This document shows positions 34,160-46,055 of a stretch of DNA of 64,000 nucleotides, piece after piece (positions within the stretch are counted from its first letter, which is position 1; every line of letters begins with the position of its first letter). Location: assembly GCA_016788885.1 (NCBI GenBank), contig JAEURX010000025.1:62001-126000 (forward strand). Direction: 5' to 3'. The DNA is from Nitrospira sp. (lineage in GTDB: Bacteria; Nitrospirota; Nitrospiria; Nitrospirales; Nitrospiraceae). The notes beneath the pieces are model-generated. The model worked only from the letters and a program-made list of their open reading frames with translations, was not told where the DNA came from and searched no databases. The position numbers and the translations under genes were made by a program.

Positions 34160-35890
34160 TCAGGGCTCCATGGTCCGTTTCAACAGCTTGCTCACTTCCC
34201 CGTAGGATCGCGTGTTGACCACGTCGGACTTTCGAAGCCAGCCCCGCCGGGCCTGTGCGATCCCGTATCGGCCGTTCTCAAGATCCGCCGTGCTGTGTGC
34301 ATCGCTGTTCACGGCCATCAGTACGCCCTCCTCCCGTGCCATGCGGCAATGGATGTCCGTCAGATCCAACCGCTCCGGATGGGCATTCACCTCCAAGAAG
34401 CACCCGCGCTCCCGGGCCTTCCGGATGATGCGCAGCATATCGACTTCGTAGGGATCACGACGACCGAGGAGACGGCCACTGGGATGGGCCAAAATGGAAA
34501 AATGCGGATGGCCCATCGCTTTCAAGATACGATCGGTTTGTTGCTGTTTGGACAAGTTGAAGCGACTGTGGACCGCGCCGACGACCAGATCCAAGCGACC
34601 GAGCACGTCATCCGGCAAATCGAGCGAACCATCTGCGAGAATATCCACTTCGATGCCCTTCAACAGTCGAAGGCCTGTGAGGCCTTTGTTCAGCCGATCG
34701 ATTTCGGCGCTCTGTGCCGACAATCGGGTAGCATCGAGACCCCTGGCCATCGTCAGCCGGCGGGAATGATCGGTGATGGCGAGATACCGAAGTCCGCGAC
34801 GCCTGGCCGCGTCCGCCATCTCTTTCAAACTATGCCGACCGTCCGTCGCGGTCGTATGGGCGTGCAGGTCCCCCACGAGATCCTGCAACTCCAGCAGGAT
34901 CGGAAGCCGCCCTTCATTCGCCGCCTCGAACTCGCCGCGGTTCTCTCGTAACTCCGGGGGAATCCAGGGCAGGCCGACTGCGGCATAGACCGACTCTTCC
35001 GTCTCGCCGGCGACGCGGACCTCTCCGCGAAACAGCCCATACTCATTCAGCTTAAGCCCGCGTTGTTGAGCCAACTGCCGGAGCACCACGTTATGAGCCT
35101 TGCTCCCGGTGAAATACAGCAGCGCCGCGCCATAACTCTCTTCCGGCACCACGCGCAGATCCACCTGCAGCCGACTCCGAAGGCGGACGCTGGCTTTCGT
35201 GTCGCCCTGCGCCAACACCTCCAGCACGTCAGGGTACCGTACAAATCGATCCGTCATGGCTCGACCGGCACGCGCCGTCACAAGAATGTCCAGATCGCCG
35301 ATGGTGTCCCTGCCGCGTCGATAACTCCCGGCCACCATGACGCGCCCCACGCCGGGCGACTGCCGCAGATACGCCATCAACGCATCGGCATAGGGCATGG
35401 CCAAGGCCAGCTGTATACGCGCCTCCTCTCCGGTCCGCGCAGCCAACGTGTCGAGGATGTGCTGCTCAGTCTTCTTCCCGAACCCCTGCAGGCCGCTCAC
35501 ACGCCCCTCCTGGGCCGCCAGCTGTACATCCGACAGGCTGCGTATGTGGAGATGGCGGGCAAGCGCCTGCACGCGTTTGGGGCCAAGCCCAGGAATACGC
35601 AGCAGCTCCGTCAGCGTGGCTGGGATTTTTTTGCGCTGCGCCTCCAGGGCAGCTGCCGTGCCGGTCCTGACGATTTCCTGGATTTTTCCGGCCAAATCGT
35701 CCCCGATGCCGGGGAGGCTGGTAAGGTCTTCCCCCCGCATGACCATCTCCGCGACCTCGCCGGAAAGATCGCGGATCGTTCTGGCGGCAAACCGGTACGC
35801 CCGCACACGGAACGGATTCGCCCCTTCGATTTCGAGCAAGTCGGCCATCTCCTCAAAGACGGCCGCGACCTCGGCGTTATGCGCCGCCAT
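34160..35890 (-). CDS. polX: DNA polymerase X family protein with PHP domain
   Basis: 576 residues from ATG 35890 (GGAGTG upstream), the normal PolX length. Residues ~1-150 carry HhH motifs (SLPGIGDDLAGKIQEIV, IPGLGPKRVQALARHL). The Pol X nucleotidyltransferase core has VAGSYRRGRDTIGDLDILV with its Asp pair (~180-200). From ~335 the PHP phosphoesterase begins with GDLHAHTTATDGRHSL, then ITDHSRRL, EVDILADGSL and VNSDAH. PolX proteins fill short gaps in base-excision repair and have 3'-5' exonuclease activity from the PHP domain. All motifs are intact. It lies 63 bases upstream of the malic enzyme gene, same strand. Confidence 0.95.
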   Translation of the reverse strand: MAAHNAEVAAVFEEMADLLEIEGANPFRVRAYRFAARTIRDLSGEVAEMVMRGEDLTSLPGIGDDLAGKIQEIVRTGTAAALEAQRKKIPATLTELLRIPGLGPKRVQALARHLHIRSLSDVQLAAQEGRVSGLQGFGKKTEQHILDTLAARTGEEARIQLALAMPYADALMAYLRQSPGVGRVMVAGSYRRGRDTIGDLDILVTARAGRAMTDRFVRYPDVLEVLAQGDTKASVRLRSRLQVDLRVVPEESYGAALLYFTGSKAHNVVLRQLAQQRGLKLNEYGLFRGEVRVAGETEESVYAAVGLPWIPPELRENRGEFEAANEGRLPILLELQDLVGDLHAHTTATDGRHSLKEMADAARRRGLRYLAITDHSRRLTMARGLDATRLSAQSAEIDRLNKGLTGLRLLKGIEVDILADGSLDLPDDVLGRLDLVVGAVHSRFNLSKQQQTDRILKAMGHPHFSILAHPSGRLLGRRDPYEVDMLRIIRKARERGCFLEVNAHPERLDLTDIHCRMAREEGVLMAVNSDAHSTADLENGRYGIAQARRGWLRKSDVVNTRSYGEVSKLLKRTMEP

Positions 35891-36647
35891 GATCACTCCG
35901 CCACTGGTGAAACCCTCGCCAGGCACGAGCCTGGCCTGCGCGTTGATCCTTTCCCCTCACCCGCCCGCATGCTCGAGGCCCACCCGGCCACCCGGATAGA
36001 CGGCATTTCACACACGATGCATGGTGAGGGGAGCAGCTATTCCTGAATGACTGGGAGAAAGCAATGCGCAGGCCAACCGCGCGGAACGGATCCAGGCGGC
36101 CTCGGCACTCCCGCGCCCGCTTGCAGAATGACCACCTGGTACAAGCGTCGCCTTCTTCCCCAACCACCGGAATGTGGCTGTCGCAGAACGCCTCCATGAG
36201 ACGACACCCCCCCTGCTTCCCTGAGAGCGACGATTCAGCTGCACGAGGCCAGGACCGGCCCGAGACGCACTCCATGCCAGGCACTGCCTTTGCTCATCGC
36301 AGCAATGCCTATCGGCCGGAACAAATCATGGAGGCAAGACAGAATGGGTGGATGGATCAACCATTGGCGAACAGCGACCATCGCCCTGGGTTATATATAG
36401 GCAGCAGCGACCCACTCATGTGGGGGACAAGTGTCGCGAACATCGGGCTTCGCCGTGGCCGGTACCGGCCTGCTCTTTGCTCTTCACGTGTGGCGCAGCG
36501 CCGGTCGTCGAGATCCCGCTTCAACTCATCAACGCCGGCCGACGTTGCTGGTGTCCGCATCCGGATCGATCCGTGGCTCTCGCCTGCCTCCCGCTGCCGT
36601 TTCACCTACGAACACCACCATCTGGCAGCCCCTCTGCCATCGCCTGG
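35891..36647. other. Gene-poor stretch
   Basis: 757 bases with no gene I can support. Frames on both strands are rich in Arg, Pro and Ser with no consistent family. A plus-strand frame from ~36431 begins with a signal-like stretch (SRTSGFAVAGTGLLFALHVW) but then shifts out of any plausible protein; it may be the broken start of the frame at 36648-36998. Confidence 0.4.
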
Positions 36648-36998
36648 ATGGACATCGCCACGACCGCAGATTTGTATGAAGGTGCGCCGGTGATGGCATG
36701 GCGCTGGGATATCCCGCGGCTTCCTGGCACCATGGATCGGGAAGGTCACCGAGCCGAGAAAGGCAACGTCGCCCTCCTCGGCATCGTGACCCAGGCCAGA
36801 ATTCAGCGCTTGCCGTTGATGGCCGGCGGCAAACTAGTCGATCAGTTGGTGCAAGGCAACCAGGCGTCTGAGCCGCTGCTGACGCCAAACTTTTTCGGGC
36901 TAGGCCTGGTGGAACCCGCCTATCGCATCACACAATTGTTGGTGTCAGCGGCGAACCGCTACCACCGACGAACGTCGTCCACCTGGCCACCGTCCTGA
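36648..36998 (+). CDS. Hypothetical protein, possibly the 3' part of a decayed gene
   Basis: 116 residues (MDIATTADLYEGAPVMAWRW...LVSAANRYHRRTSS) with third-position GC typical of neighbouring genes, so it may be coding. No ribosome-binding site precedes the ATG and no family is recognised. The frame stays open upstream to 36348, where the composition looks non-coding. It could be the end of an exported protein whose start, in another frame near 36431, was lost by frameshift. Confidence 0.3.
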   Translation: MDIATTADLYEGAPVMAWRWDIPRLPGTMDREGHRAEKGNVALLGIVTQARIQRLPLMAGGKLVDQLVQGNQASEPLLTPNFFGLGLVEPAYRITQLLVSAANRYHRRTSSTWPPS

Positions 36999-37002
36999 CG
37001 AG

Positions 37003-37221
37003 TTAATTCAGGCGCGCTTTTTCGCGCTTCGCCATCAGTTGCCGTACACCTTCGGGAGTACCCATCTTCCGGCGATGTTCGAGAATGAGCGGATCGATGT
37101 GCTCGCCGCACATCACGCAACGCCATCCCATCTGATTGACCTCGCGAATCTCCTCCGGCACCATGAAGCCTCCGCAACGAAGGCACCGATCCCGTGCGAT
37201 AGATGTAGCGTAAGTCACCAT
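37003..37221 (-). CDS. Small zinc-ribbon protein
   Basis: 72 residues from ATG 37221, with a weak AAGGCGAG upstream; the frame to 37299 overlaps the next gene's end. Two CxxC pairs, RCLRCGGFM and RCVMCGEHI, about 22 residues apart form a zinc ribbon, followed by a basic helix (HRRKMGTPEGVRQLMAKREKA). Probably a nucleic-acid- or protein-binding cytoplasmic protein. It lies 74 bases after the GTPase gene on the same strand. Confidence 0.7.
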   Translation of the reverse strand: MVTYATSIARDRCLRCGGFMVPEEIREVNQMGWRCVMCGEHIDPLILEHRRKMGTPEGVRQLMAKREKARLN

Positions 37222-37295
37222 ATATGGTCTCGCCTTTCTGTTGGGCGTGAAGATGTCGCTGACTGTTCGTTTGAGCAAGAACGGACAAAAAGGAT

Positions 37296-38642
37296 TCACC
37301 CGCCTTTCGCCTTCCTGATCACCCCCTGCACCACATCGGCCAGCGTCGGCGGTCCGTGATCCTTCACCTCATACCGCACGCGAACTGTGGGCTGTGCAAT
37401 CCGGACCAGCCGCCGTAAATCCACCGGTGTGGCGATCACCACGAGGTCGCAGTCCACCGAGGCGATGGTCTCCTCCAGCTCCCGAATCTGCTCCGGCCCA
37501 TATCCCATCGCCGGGAGCACCGGCCCCACATGCGGGTAGTGTTGAAACGTGCGCTGCAGGCTCCCGACGGCGGAGGGTCTGGGATCGACGAGCGCACCGG
37601 CATGATGCCGTTCGGCCATCACATGCCCCGCACCGAATGCCATGCCCCCGTGGGTCACCGTCGGCCCATCCTCGATGACCAGCACACGTTTTCCCGCAAT
37701 CACCCCGGCTTCGTCGGCGCTGAGGAGCATGACCGTCTCCACCACCGTGGCCCGCGGATTCAGCCGATCAATGGAGTGACGGACTGCGGCCACCTGAGTC
37801 GGCGTGGCAGTATCCAGCTTCGTCAGAACCATCACATCCGCGCGAAGCAGATTGACCTCGCCGGGGAAATACGCGCGGTCGGTGGCGCGAAGCGGATCCA
37901 CCAAAACGATCTCCAGATCGGGGACGAAGAACGACCAATCATTGTTGCCCCCATCCCAGACGATGATGTCCGCCCGTTCCTCCGCCTCGTGCACAATCTT
38001 TCCATAGTCCACGCCGGCGTAGACCGGACATCCTTGCGCCAGATGTGGCTCATACTCCTCCCGCTCCTCAATCGTGCAACCGGCGGCATCCAGATCGGCC
38101 AGTGACTCGAATCGTTGCACGGCCTGCTGCGCGAGATCACCGTAGGGCATCGGGTGCCGCACGACGGCAACCCGCAACCCTGCCTGTTGGAGGATCGCCA
38201 CGACCCGGCGCGCCACAGGACTCTTGCCGGCGCCGGTCCTGGTTGCACAGATCGAGACGACCGGCTTCTTCGCAGACAACATGGTGGAACGAGGCCCCAG
38301 CAGCGAGAAATCCGCGCCGGTGGCCAACACACGAGAGGCCTGCTGCATCAAGTCTTCATGGGAGATATCACTATAGGCAAAGACCACCAACTCGATATGC
38401 TGCGATCTGATAAGCCGGTCCAGTTCCTGTTCGGCACAAATCGGAATGCCGTTGGGATACAAGGGGCCGGCCAAGGAGGGAGGGTACACCCGCCCCGAGA
38501 TGTTCGGGATCTGCGCCGCGGTAAAGGCCATCACGCGATAGTCCGGATTGTCGCGAAACTTCACGGCAAAGTTGTGGAAGTCCCGCCCGGCGGCCCCCAT
38601 GATCAGCACCCGCGTCCCCTCATCCTTGGCGCGATTGTCCAC
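37296..38642 (-). CDS. Cyclic 2,3-diphosphoglycerate synthetase-like GTPase
   Basis: 448 residues. An N-terminal Rossmann segment (RVLIMGAAGRDFHNFAVKFR) is followed by a P-loop SICATRTGAGKSPVARR (133-141 core). Other features are DIIVWDGGNNDWSFF, VLTKLDTAT and HGGMAFGAGHVMAERHHAG. This matches the archaeal cyclic 2,3-diphosphoglycerate synthetase family (~460 residues), which closes 2,3-DPG into a cyclic anhydride used as an osmolyte and thermoprotectant. Bacterial members are usually annotated only as GTPases, so product formation is uncertain. Cytoplasmic. Divergent from acs. Confidence 0.75.
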   Translation of the reverse strand: MDNRAKDEGTRVLIMGAAGRDFHNFAVKFRDNPDYRVMAFTAAQIPNISGRVYPPSLAGPLYPNGIPICAEQELDRLIRSQHIELVVFAYSDISHEDLMQQASRVLATGADFSLLGPRSTMLSAKKPVVSICATRTGAGKSPVARRVVAILQQAGLRVAVVRHPMPYGDLAQQAVQRFESLADLDAAGCTIEEREEYEPHLAQGCPVYAGVDYGKIVHEAEERADIIVWDGGNNDWSFFVPDLEIVLVDPLRATDRAYFPGEVNLLRADVMVLTKLDTATPTQVAAVRHSIDRLNPRATVVETVMLLSADEAGVIAGKRVLVIEDGPTVTHGGMAFGAGHVMAERHHAGALVDPRPSAVGSLQRTFQHYPHVGPVLPAMGYGPEQIRELEETIASVDCDLVVIATPVDLRRLVRIAQPTVRVRYEVKDHGPPTLADVVQGVIRKAKGG

Positions 38643-38796
38643 GTCTATTCTCCCTCACTGATGAATAATGCTACAGCGTCTCTGGTCCTACGCCGAGCAA
38701 CCTCAGCGCAAGCCGCGCGAATTCCCTCGGTTGGCCATGGCTTCGAGGTATCCCCGATGGTCTACGCCTTGCAGAACCCATGCTCGGAGCATCGGC

Positions 38797-40559
<1,763 letters not shown>

Positions 40560-40563
<4 letters not shown>

Positions 40564-41558
40564 CGATGTCGATGACTCGCGAACAGGGCATGGAGCTATT
40601 GCGGCAGATGTTGCGAATCCGCCGGTTTGAAGAGCGGGCGGCGGAACTCTACCAACTCGGCAAGATCCACGGATTTCTCCATCTCTACATCGGAGAAGAA
40701 GCCGTGGCCGCCGGCTCGATCCCTCCCCTCACGAGCGAGGATGCCATCGTCGCCACGTATCGTGAACACGGCCACGCGCTGGTCCGTGGCACATCCATGC
40801 GATCGTTGATGGCCGAATTGTTCGGCAAGGCGACCGGCTGTGCGCGCGGACGTGGAGGATCGATGCACTTTTTCGATGCCTCACGCCGCTTCTACGGCGG
40901 ACTCGCGATTGTCGGCGGCGGGTTGCCGGTCGCGGTAGGGTTGGCGCTGGCCGACAAGCTGCACGGTCGAGCCCGCGTCACCGCCTGCTATTTCGGCGAC
41001 GGCGCCGTGGCCGAAGGCGAATTTCATGAATCCTTGAACCTCGCCGCTTTGTGGAAACTGCCGGTGCTGTTCGTCTGCGAGAATAATTTGTACGCCATGG
41101 GCACCGCACTGGCCCGCCACCAATCACAACCGGACATCGCGAAAAAAGCAAAAGCCTACGCGCTGACGGCTCACACGGTCGACGGCATGGATGTCCTGGC
41201 CGTCGACGTAGCCACGCGCCGCGCGGTCGAGTTCGTGCGACAAGGCCACGGTCCCTACTTCCTAGAATGCCTCACATACCGTTTCCGTGCCCATTCCATG
41301 TATGACGCCGAGCTCTATCGCACCAAGGATGAAGTGAACGAGTGGAAACAGCGCGACCCAATCGCCACCTTTCAACAGACCTTGCGCACCGCCAAACTGC
41401 TGCACGATGAGGATTGGAAACAGCTGGACACTTCGATCGCCGCCGAAGTCACTGATGCCGTGGCCTTTGCGGAAGCCGGACCCTGGGAATCGGTCGAAGA
41501 GCTCACCACCGATGTGTACAGCCGAATTGTCGGCGATCAGGAGCGAGCCGGCAGCTGA
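40560..41558 (+). CDS. pdhA: Pyruvate dehydrogenase E1 component, alpha subunit
   Basis: 332 residues. Thiamine-diphosphate-dependent E1 alpha: [43 protein letters not shown] (ThDP/Mg motif 145-161 ending in CENNLYAM) and the phosphorylation-loop-like [14 protein letters not shown]. It decarboxylates pyruvate and passes acetyl to E2 with the beta subunit. The acetoin dehydrogenase E1 is a close relative and cannot be excluded. It overlaps acsA by 4 bases; E1 beta follows. Confidence 0.92.
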
Positions 41559-41598
41559 ATGTCGATCGCTGAATGGGAGGTGTTCAGAGTTGGACGCC

Positions 41599-42582
41599 AT
41601 GACTATCACCTATAGGGAAGCGGTACGAATCGGCATGCGAACGGCCTTGCAGCGCGATTCTCGCGTATTCCTCATGGGGGAAGACGTCGGCAAGTACGGC
41701 GGCACCTATGCCTGCAGCAAAGGGTTTCTCGATGAGTTCGGCTCTGAACGGATTCGAGACACGCCGCTGTCAGAGAGCACCTTCGTCGGCGCTGGCATCG
41801 GCGCGGCGCTCGGCGGCATGCGGCCGATCGTGGAGGTCATGACCGTCAACTTCAGCCTCCTGGCGCTGGATCAGATCATGAACAATGCCGCGACCATCCG
41901 GCACATGTCGGGCGGACAATTCAACGTGCCGCTGGTGGTCCGCATGGCCACCGGAGCCGGTCGGCAGGTGGCCGCGCAGCATTCGCATAGTTTGGAAGGC
42001 TGGTACGCTCACATTCCCGGCATCACCGTGCTGACACCGGCAACCGTGACGGATGCACGCGGCATGCTGCTCACCGCCCTCGAACAACCGGACCCGGTCT
42101 TTATCTTCGAACACGCCTATCTCTATTCGATGGAAGGGCCTGTGGAAGAAGGACCGCTGGCGGTGGACATCTCGCATGCGGCCGTCCGCCGAACCGGCAA
42201 GGATGTCAGTCTGCTCACCTTCGGCGGCAGCCTCTGGAAGGCGTTGGCTGCGGCAACACAATTGGCAGAAGCGGGTATCGAAGCCGAGGTGGTGGATCTA
42301 CGGGTCTTACGCCCGCTCGATCGTGATTGCCTTCTGGCATCGGTCCGCAAAACGCACCGGGCGGTCGTGATCGACGAAGCTTGGCGCACGGGAAGTTTTG
42401 CCGCGGAAATCTCGGCCGTGATCATGGAAGCCGCGTTTTACGACTTGGACGCCCCGGTCGCGCGCGTGTGCAGTGAAGAGGTCCCGATTCCCTACCCGAA
42501 ACATCTGGAAGACGCGGCGCTGCCGACGGTGGGGAAAATTGTGCAGGCCGTGCGTATCTTGTGCAAGGGAACGTCCACATGA
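41599..42582 (+). CDS. pdhB: Pyruvate dehydrogenase E1 component, beta subunit
   Basis: 327 residues from ATG 41599; a TTG at 41590 with GGGAGG upstream is an alternative. Conserved E1 beta blocks: [57 protein letters not shown] and the C-terminal [17 protein letters not shown]. It forms the E1 heterotetramer with the upstream product. The gene is between E1 alpha and E2 and all are on the plus strand. Cytoplasmic. Confidence 0.93.
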   Translation: MTITYREAVRIGMRTALQRDSRVFLMGEDVGKYGGTYACSKGFLDEFGSERIRDTPLSESTFVGAGIGAALGGMRPIVEVMTVNFSLLALDQIMNNAATIRHMSGGQFNVPLVVRMATGAGRQVAAQHSHSLEGWYAHIPGITVLTPATVTDARGMLLTALEQPDPVFIFEHAYLYSMEGPVEEGPLAVDISHAAVRRTGKDVSLLTFGGSLWKALAAATQLAEAGIEAEVVDLRVLRPLDRDCLLASVRKTHRAVVIDEAWRTGSFAAEISAVIMEAAFYDLDAPVARVCSEEVPIPYPKHLEDAALPTVGKIVQAVRILCKGTST

Positions 42583-42669
42583 GCATCCACTCGGGCGACC
42601 TCATCAGACCATGTGTCCTTCAGCGCAAACCCTGTGATCCTCTTCCTCCCCTCACCCATAGGATCGAGT

Positions 42670-43845
42670 ATGGCTGAATTTGTGATGCCCACCCTCGGGG
42701 CCGACATGACCGAGGGGACCTTGGTACAGTGGAACAAACGGGTCGGCGACCGTGTCACCAAGGGCGACATCATTGCAGAGGTCGATACGGAAAAGGCCGC
42801 CATCGAGGTCGAGTGCCATGCCACCGGAATCATCGAGCAGTTGCTGACCAAGCCCGGCGACAAGGTCCCGGTCGGCACAGTCATGGGGGTGATTCGTGAA
42901 GAGGGGCAGGCCGCGGCGGCACCATCACAGCCGCAGCGCAGCACGCCGCAACCGGTCACTCCACAGCCCGTCCCGCCGCCCCATAGAGGAGCCGCTCCTC
43001 CACAGCCTCCCGGCAGCCGCCTGCGCATCTCTCCCGCAGCCAGAACACTGGCCGCTGAGCGCGGACTTGACCTGACAGGCCTTCAGGGAACCGGGCCGGA
43101 CGGGGCCATCACCCTGGAGGACGTGACCCGCGCGACCGCAACCACCGCAGGCATCACCAAGCCGGCCGACGCCACGGAGCGCCAAGCACGCATGCGTCAG
43201 ACCATCGCAGCAGCCATGACTCGCTCAAAACGCGAGATCCCTCACTATTACCTGAGCACCACCATCGACCTCAGTCGCGCATTGGCATGGCTCGCCGCCG
43301 AGAATAGACGCCGGCCTGTGACCGAACGCCTGCTCATGAGCATCCTGTTCATCAAAGCAGTCGCCCTCGCACTCCGACACGTCCCCGAACTGAACGCACT
43401 GTGGACAGACGGCACAGCGGTCAGGAGCGAACGGATTCACATCGGCACGGCTATTTCCTTACGCCAAGGTGGCCTCGTTGCGCCGGCCTTGCACGACGCC
43501 GACCGTGCGAGTCTCGGCGAATTAATGCAACGGTTCCAAGACCTCGTGAAACGAGCCCGCGCCGGCTCGTTACGGAGTTCGGAGCTGTCGGACCCGACCA
43601 TCACCGTCACCAGCCTGGGCGAACAAGGAGTGGAAACCGTCTTCGGAGTCATTTATCCTCCGCAAGTGGCCTTGGTGGGATTCGGCAAGGTGGTCGAACG
43701 GCCTTGGGTGACCGACGGGCAGGTCGTCCCGCGTCCGGTCGTGACCGCATCCTTGTCCGCGGATCATCGCGTCAGCGACGGCCATCGGGGGGGATTATTT
43801 CTGGCTGACCTCGATCGCCGCTTACAGGAGCCTCAATCCCTATGA
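42670..43845 (+). CDS. pdhC: Dihydrolipoamide acetyltransferase (E2)
   Basis: 391 residues from ATG 42670. Single lipoyl domain (1-80) with Lys42 in [12 protein letters not shown], a Pro/Gln-rich hinge (~85-118), the E3/E1-binding PSBD ([26 protein letters not shown]), then the catalytic domain with [15 protein letters not shown] (HxxxDG). It transfers acetyl from lipoamide to CoA. The family layout is complete. No dihydrolipoyl dehydrogenase (E3) gene is in the window, so E3 must be elsewhere. It overlaps the ACP gene by 4 bases. Confidence 0.92.
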   Translation: MAEFVMPTLGADMTEGTLVQWNKRVGDRVTKGDIIAEVDTEKAAIEVECHATGIIEQLLTKPGDKVPVGTVMGVIREEGQAAAAPSQPQRSTPQPVTPQPVPPPHRGAAPPQPPGSRLRISPAARTLAAERGLDLTGLQGTGPDGAITLEDVTRATATTAGITKPADATERQARMRQTIAAAMTRSKREIPHYYLSTTIDLSRALAWLAAENRRRPVTERLLMSILFIKAVALALRHVPELNALWTDGTAVRSERIHIGTAISLRQGGLVAPALHDADRASLGELMQRFQDLVKRARAGSLRSSELSDPTITVTSLGEQGVETVFGVIYPPQVALVGFGKVVERPWVTDGQVVPRPVVTASLSADHRVSDGHRGGLFLADLDRRLQEPQSL

Positions 43846-44099
43846 CGACCACGCCGCCCGAAGCCGACACCCGCGCGCAGGTGCTCCGACTCCTGGGCGA
43901 CATTGCCCCCGAAGCGGATCTCGCCACGCTCAACCCCGCTGTCAGCTTTCGAGACCAGCTCGACCTCGACTCCATGGACTTCCTGAATTTCATGGTGGCC
44001 ATCCACAAAGCATTCCACATCGAGATCCCTGAATCCGACTATCCCAAATACATGACTTTGAACGGCTGCCTCGCCCAACTGGCCGCATCACGAACATGA
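43842..44099 (+). CDS. Acyl carrier protein
   Basis: 85-residue ACP-like protein with [13 protein letters not shown], where Ser44 is the likely phosphopantetheine site, and the helical pattern of ACP (acidic, ~pI low). It overlaps E2 and the next gene by 4 bases each. An ACP inside a pyruvate dehydrogenase operon is unusual; it might accept an acyl group from the complex or a ligase. No ketosynthase or other fatty-acid or polyketide gene is nearby. Role unknown. Confidence 0.85.
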   Translation: MTTTPPEADTRAQVLRLLGDIAPEADLATLNPAVSFRDQLDLDSMDFLNFMVAIHKAFHIEIPESDYPKYMTLNGCLAQLAASRT

Positions 44100-44776
44100 C
44101 CACCGCCAACCAGCCGCCGACCGACACCTGCATTCTGAAAGTCGTCGTCGGCTCACATGCACACGGCCTGGCCGGACCGGACAGCGACAAGGATTTCCGC
44201 AGCGTCTTCGTGCTACCCACTGCCGAATTGTTCCGTGTCGGTTTCAAATACCAGGGCACGAGGATGATGAAGGAAGAGGACGACGAAACCGCCTGGGAGA
44301 TCGGACACTTTCTCCAACTCGCGCTGCAAGGACATCCGCTGGTGCTGGAGACACTGGTCGCCCCGGTCGTGACCATGGATGACTGGGGCACGGAGCTGCG
44401 GCAACTTTTTCCCCGCCTCTGGTCCGCACAAACCGCCTATGATTCGTTTTTGAACTACTGCGACAACCAGCGCAAGAAGATGCTGGAGAAAAAGGATGGC
44501 CGACCGGCCAAATACGCCGCCGCCTACGTGCGGGTGCTATTCAATCTCTGCGAACTGCTGGAACGCGGAAGTTTCAGCATCAGAATCTCCGAAACGCCTG
44601 TCGGCGAAGTCGTACGTCGGATCAAGGCGGGACAGTATCGGCCCGGTGAAGTCATCGATCTGGGAGAGTATTGGACTGAAGAAGCCACACGCCGCCTTCG
44701 CACCTGCACACAACACGCACGCCCGGACCTCGCCGATGCGTTCCTCTTGAAACTCCGCAAGGGCTTTCTCCAGTAG
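44096..44776 (+). CDS. Predicted nucleotidyltransferase (YcgL/COG3541-like)
   Basis: 226 residues. The N-terminus KVVVGSHAHGLAGPDSDKDFRS is the Pol-beta-superfamily nucleotidyltransferase signature: G19-S20 and then Asp31 and Asp33 as metal ligands. The rest is helical (AWEIGHFLQLALQGHPLVLETL). Such proteins transfer nucleotides to unknown targets. It is the last gene in the acs-pdh run, overlapping the ACP gene by 4 bases, so target choice could include the ACP or the complex; that is speculation. Confidence 0.75.
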   Translation: MTTANQPPTDTCILKVVVGSHAHGLAGPDSDKDFRSVFVLPTAELFRVGFKYQGTRMMKEEDDETAWEIGHFLQLALQGHPLVLETLVAPVVTMDDWGTELRQLFPRLWSAQTAYDSFLNYCDNQRKKMLEKKDGRPAKYAAAYVRVLFNLCELLERGSFSIRISETPVGEVVRRIKAGQYRPGEVIDLGEYWTEEATRRLRTCTQHARPDLADAFLLKLRKGFLQ

Positions 44777-45382
44777 CACCCATCGGCGTTTACGTTCCGG
44801 TAGCGAAACGGTCGCCCACGACCGTTTCACAAAAAAGAGCCCGCTTCCGTGTGGAGATCAGACCTGCCGACCGAGCGAAGCCCATCCGGACATCCCGGGA
44901 CAACGCTCACACCGGATGTCCCGCGCCTCCCGTTCATCGGGCTCCCATGGGAGCCGTGCCTCATACTGGCACCGAGATGGAAGCGCGTCCCTTCAGAACT
45001 GACCCCGAAACCGGCACAGGCGCAACCTCCGAACCAACTCTTCGCTGCACGGAAGCGGGGATCTCGATCTTATCCTGGCTCCACCTCCCTTCATTTCTGA
45101 ATGTAAGCACAGTCCGCCTGAAATCAATGAGGTAATTGGCACCATTGCCGTAACCTGCCGATGTCCCGTATCGCCCCACCCCCACCAGCGCCCGGCCCGA
45201 CACCCACCGCAGCAAGCGCCCTAAGCGAGTGAACTTCCGCCATTCCTGAATGGAGCGATGCCCTCACGTCTTCCTGGCATTGAGCCTGCAATACCATTCG
45301 ACACAGTTGCGCATGACGACTCACATCGAAATGGTCATGTGCAGAATGAACCATCCACGGAGACACACAAAGGAGACGGATC
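44777..45382. other. Intergenic region with a hairpin
   Basis: 606 bases between the nucleotidyltransferase and hsp20 genes. The only structured element is a 24-base inverted repeat at 44805-44828. A ribosome-binding site (AAAGGAGA) precedes hsp20 at 45369-45376. Other frames are unsupported. A promoter for the stress genes downstream is expected here; no sigma-32 consensus was convincing. Confidence 0.45.
44805..44828 (+). terminator. Inverted repeat after the pdh operon
   Basis: GAAACGGTCG and its perfect complement CGACCGTTTC flank a 4-base loop (CCCA), 28 bases after the stop at 44776. The following bases are A-rich, not T-rich, on the plus strand, so it is a non-canonical terminator or an RNA-stabilising hairpin. 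Confidence 0.45.
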
Positions 45383-45856
45383 ATGAGTGGACTCACCCGA
45401 TGGGAACCGTTTCGCACACAGTGGAACCCCTGGAAGGAACTGGAGGATGTGGAGAAGCGCCTCTCGGCGCTCTGGGGCCGTCCCCAGGGTAAAGTGGAAG
45501 GACAGAAGGAAGCGATCTCGGTTGCGGAATGGTCGCCGCTCGTCGACATCACGGAGGACGAAAAAGAATACCTCATCAAAGCCGAGCTCCCGGAGGTCAA
45601 ACGGGAAGACGTCAAACTGACCGTTCAGGACAATGTCCTCGCCATCTCCGGTGAACGGCGATATGAGAAGGAAGAAAAGAACAAAAAATATCACCGGGTG
45701 GAGCGCGCATACGGCAACTTTTTGCGCAGCTTCACGTTGCCGGAGGATGCCGACGGGAGCAAAGTTTCTGCGGAATACAAGGACGGCGTCCTGAAGGTCC
45801 ATTTACCGAAATCAGAGAAGGCCACCCCCAAATCCATCGAAGTCAAGGTCTCCTGA
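45383..45856 (+). CDS. Small heat shock protein, Hsp20/alpha-crystallin family
   Basis: 157 residues with a short Trp/Pro-rich N-terminal arm and an alpha-crystallin domain from ~50 to ~145: EWSPLVDITEDEKEYLIKAE, LPEVKREDVKLTVQDNVLAI, SGERRYEKEEK, RSFTLPEDAD and KDGVLKVHLPK. Such proteins bind unfolding proteins as oligomers in the cytoplasm. Strong AAGGAGA ribosome-binding site. It is followed by a 49-residue membrane protein and a phosphoribosyltransferase, suggesting a stress operon. Confidence 0.95.
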   Translation: MSGLTRWEPFRTQWNPWKELEDVEKRLSALWGRPQGKVEGQKEAISVAEWSPLVDITEDEKEYLIKAELPEVKREDVKLTVQDNVLAISGERRYEKEEKNKKYHRVERAYGNFLRSFTLPEDADGSKVSAEYKDGVLKVHLPKSEKATPKSIEVKVS

Positions 45857-45872
45857 GCGAAAGGAGCAGGCC

Positions 45873-46022
45873 ATGTTCAAGCATCCTCGCTATCTGGACA
45901 TTCCCTGGGAAATGCATTGGCATCCCGAAGGGTCGTCTCATCGCCACCGGTGGTTGGTCCTGCTCGTGATTCTTACGGCCCTCTTTCTGGTCGGCGTGGG
46001 CGTCACCAGCGGACTCTGGTAA
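45873..46022 (+). CDS. 49-residue single-helix membrane protein
   Basis: MFKHPRYLDIPWEMHWHPEG, then a basic stretch SHRHRW and a single hydrophobic helix (LVLLVILTALFLVGVGV) ending GLW. ATG 45873 has AAGGAG 7 bases upstream. It lies 16 bases after hsp20 and 33 before the phosphoribosyltransferase gene. The N-terminal half is rich in His and Trp. Size and position suggest a real small protein, but no family is recognised. Confidence 0.6.
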   Translation: MFKHPRYLDIPWEMHWHPEGSSHRHRWLVLLVILTALFLVGVGVTSGLW

Positions 46023-46055
46023 CGGCGGACGGTCGCGCGACAGAGGGAGATCGAC

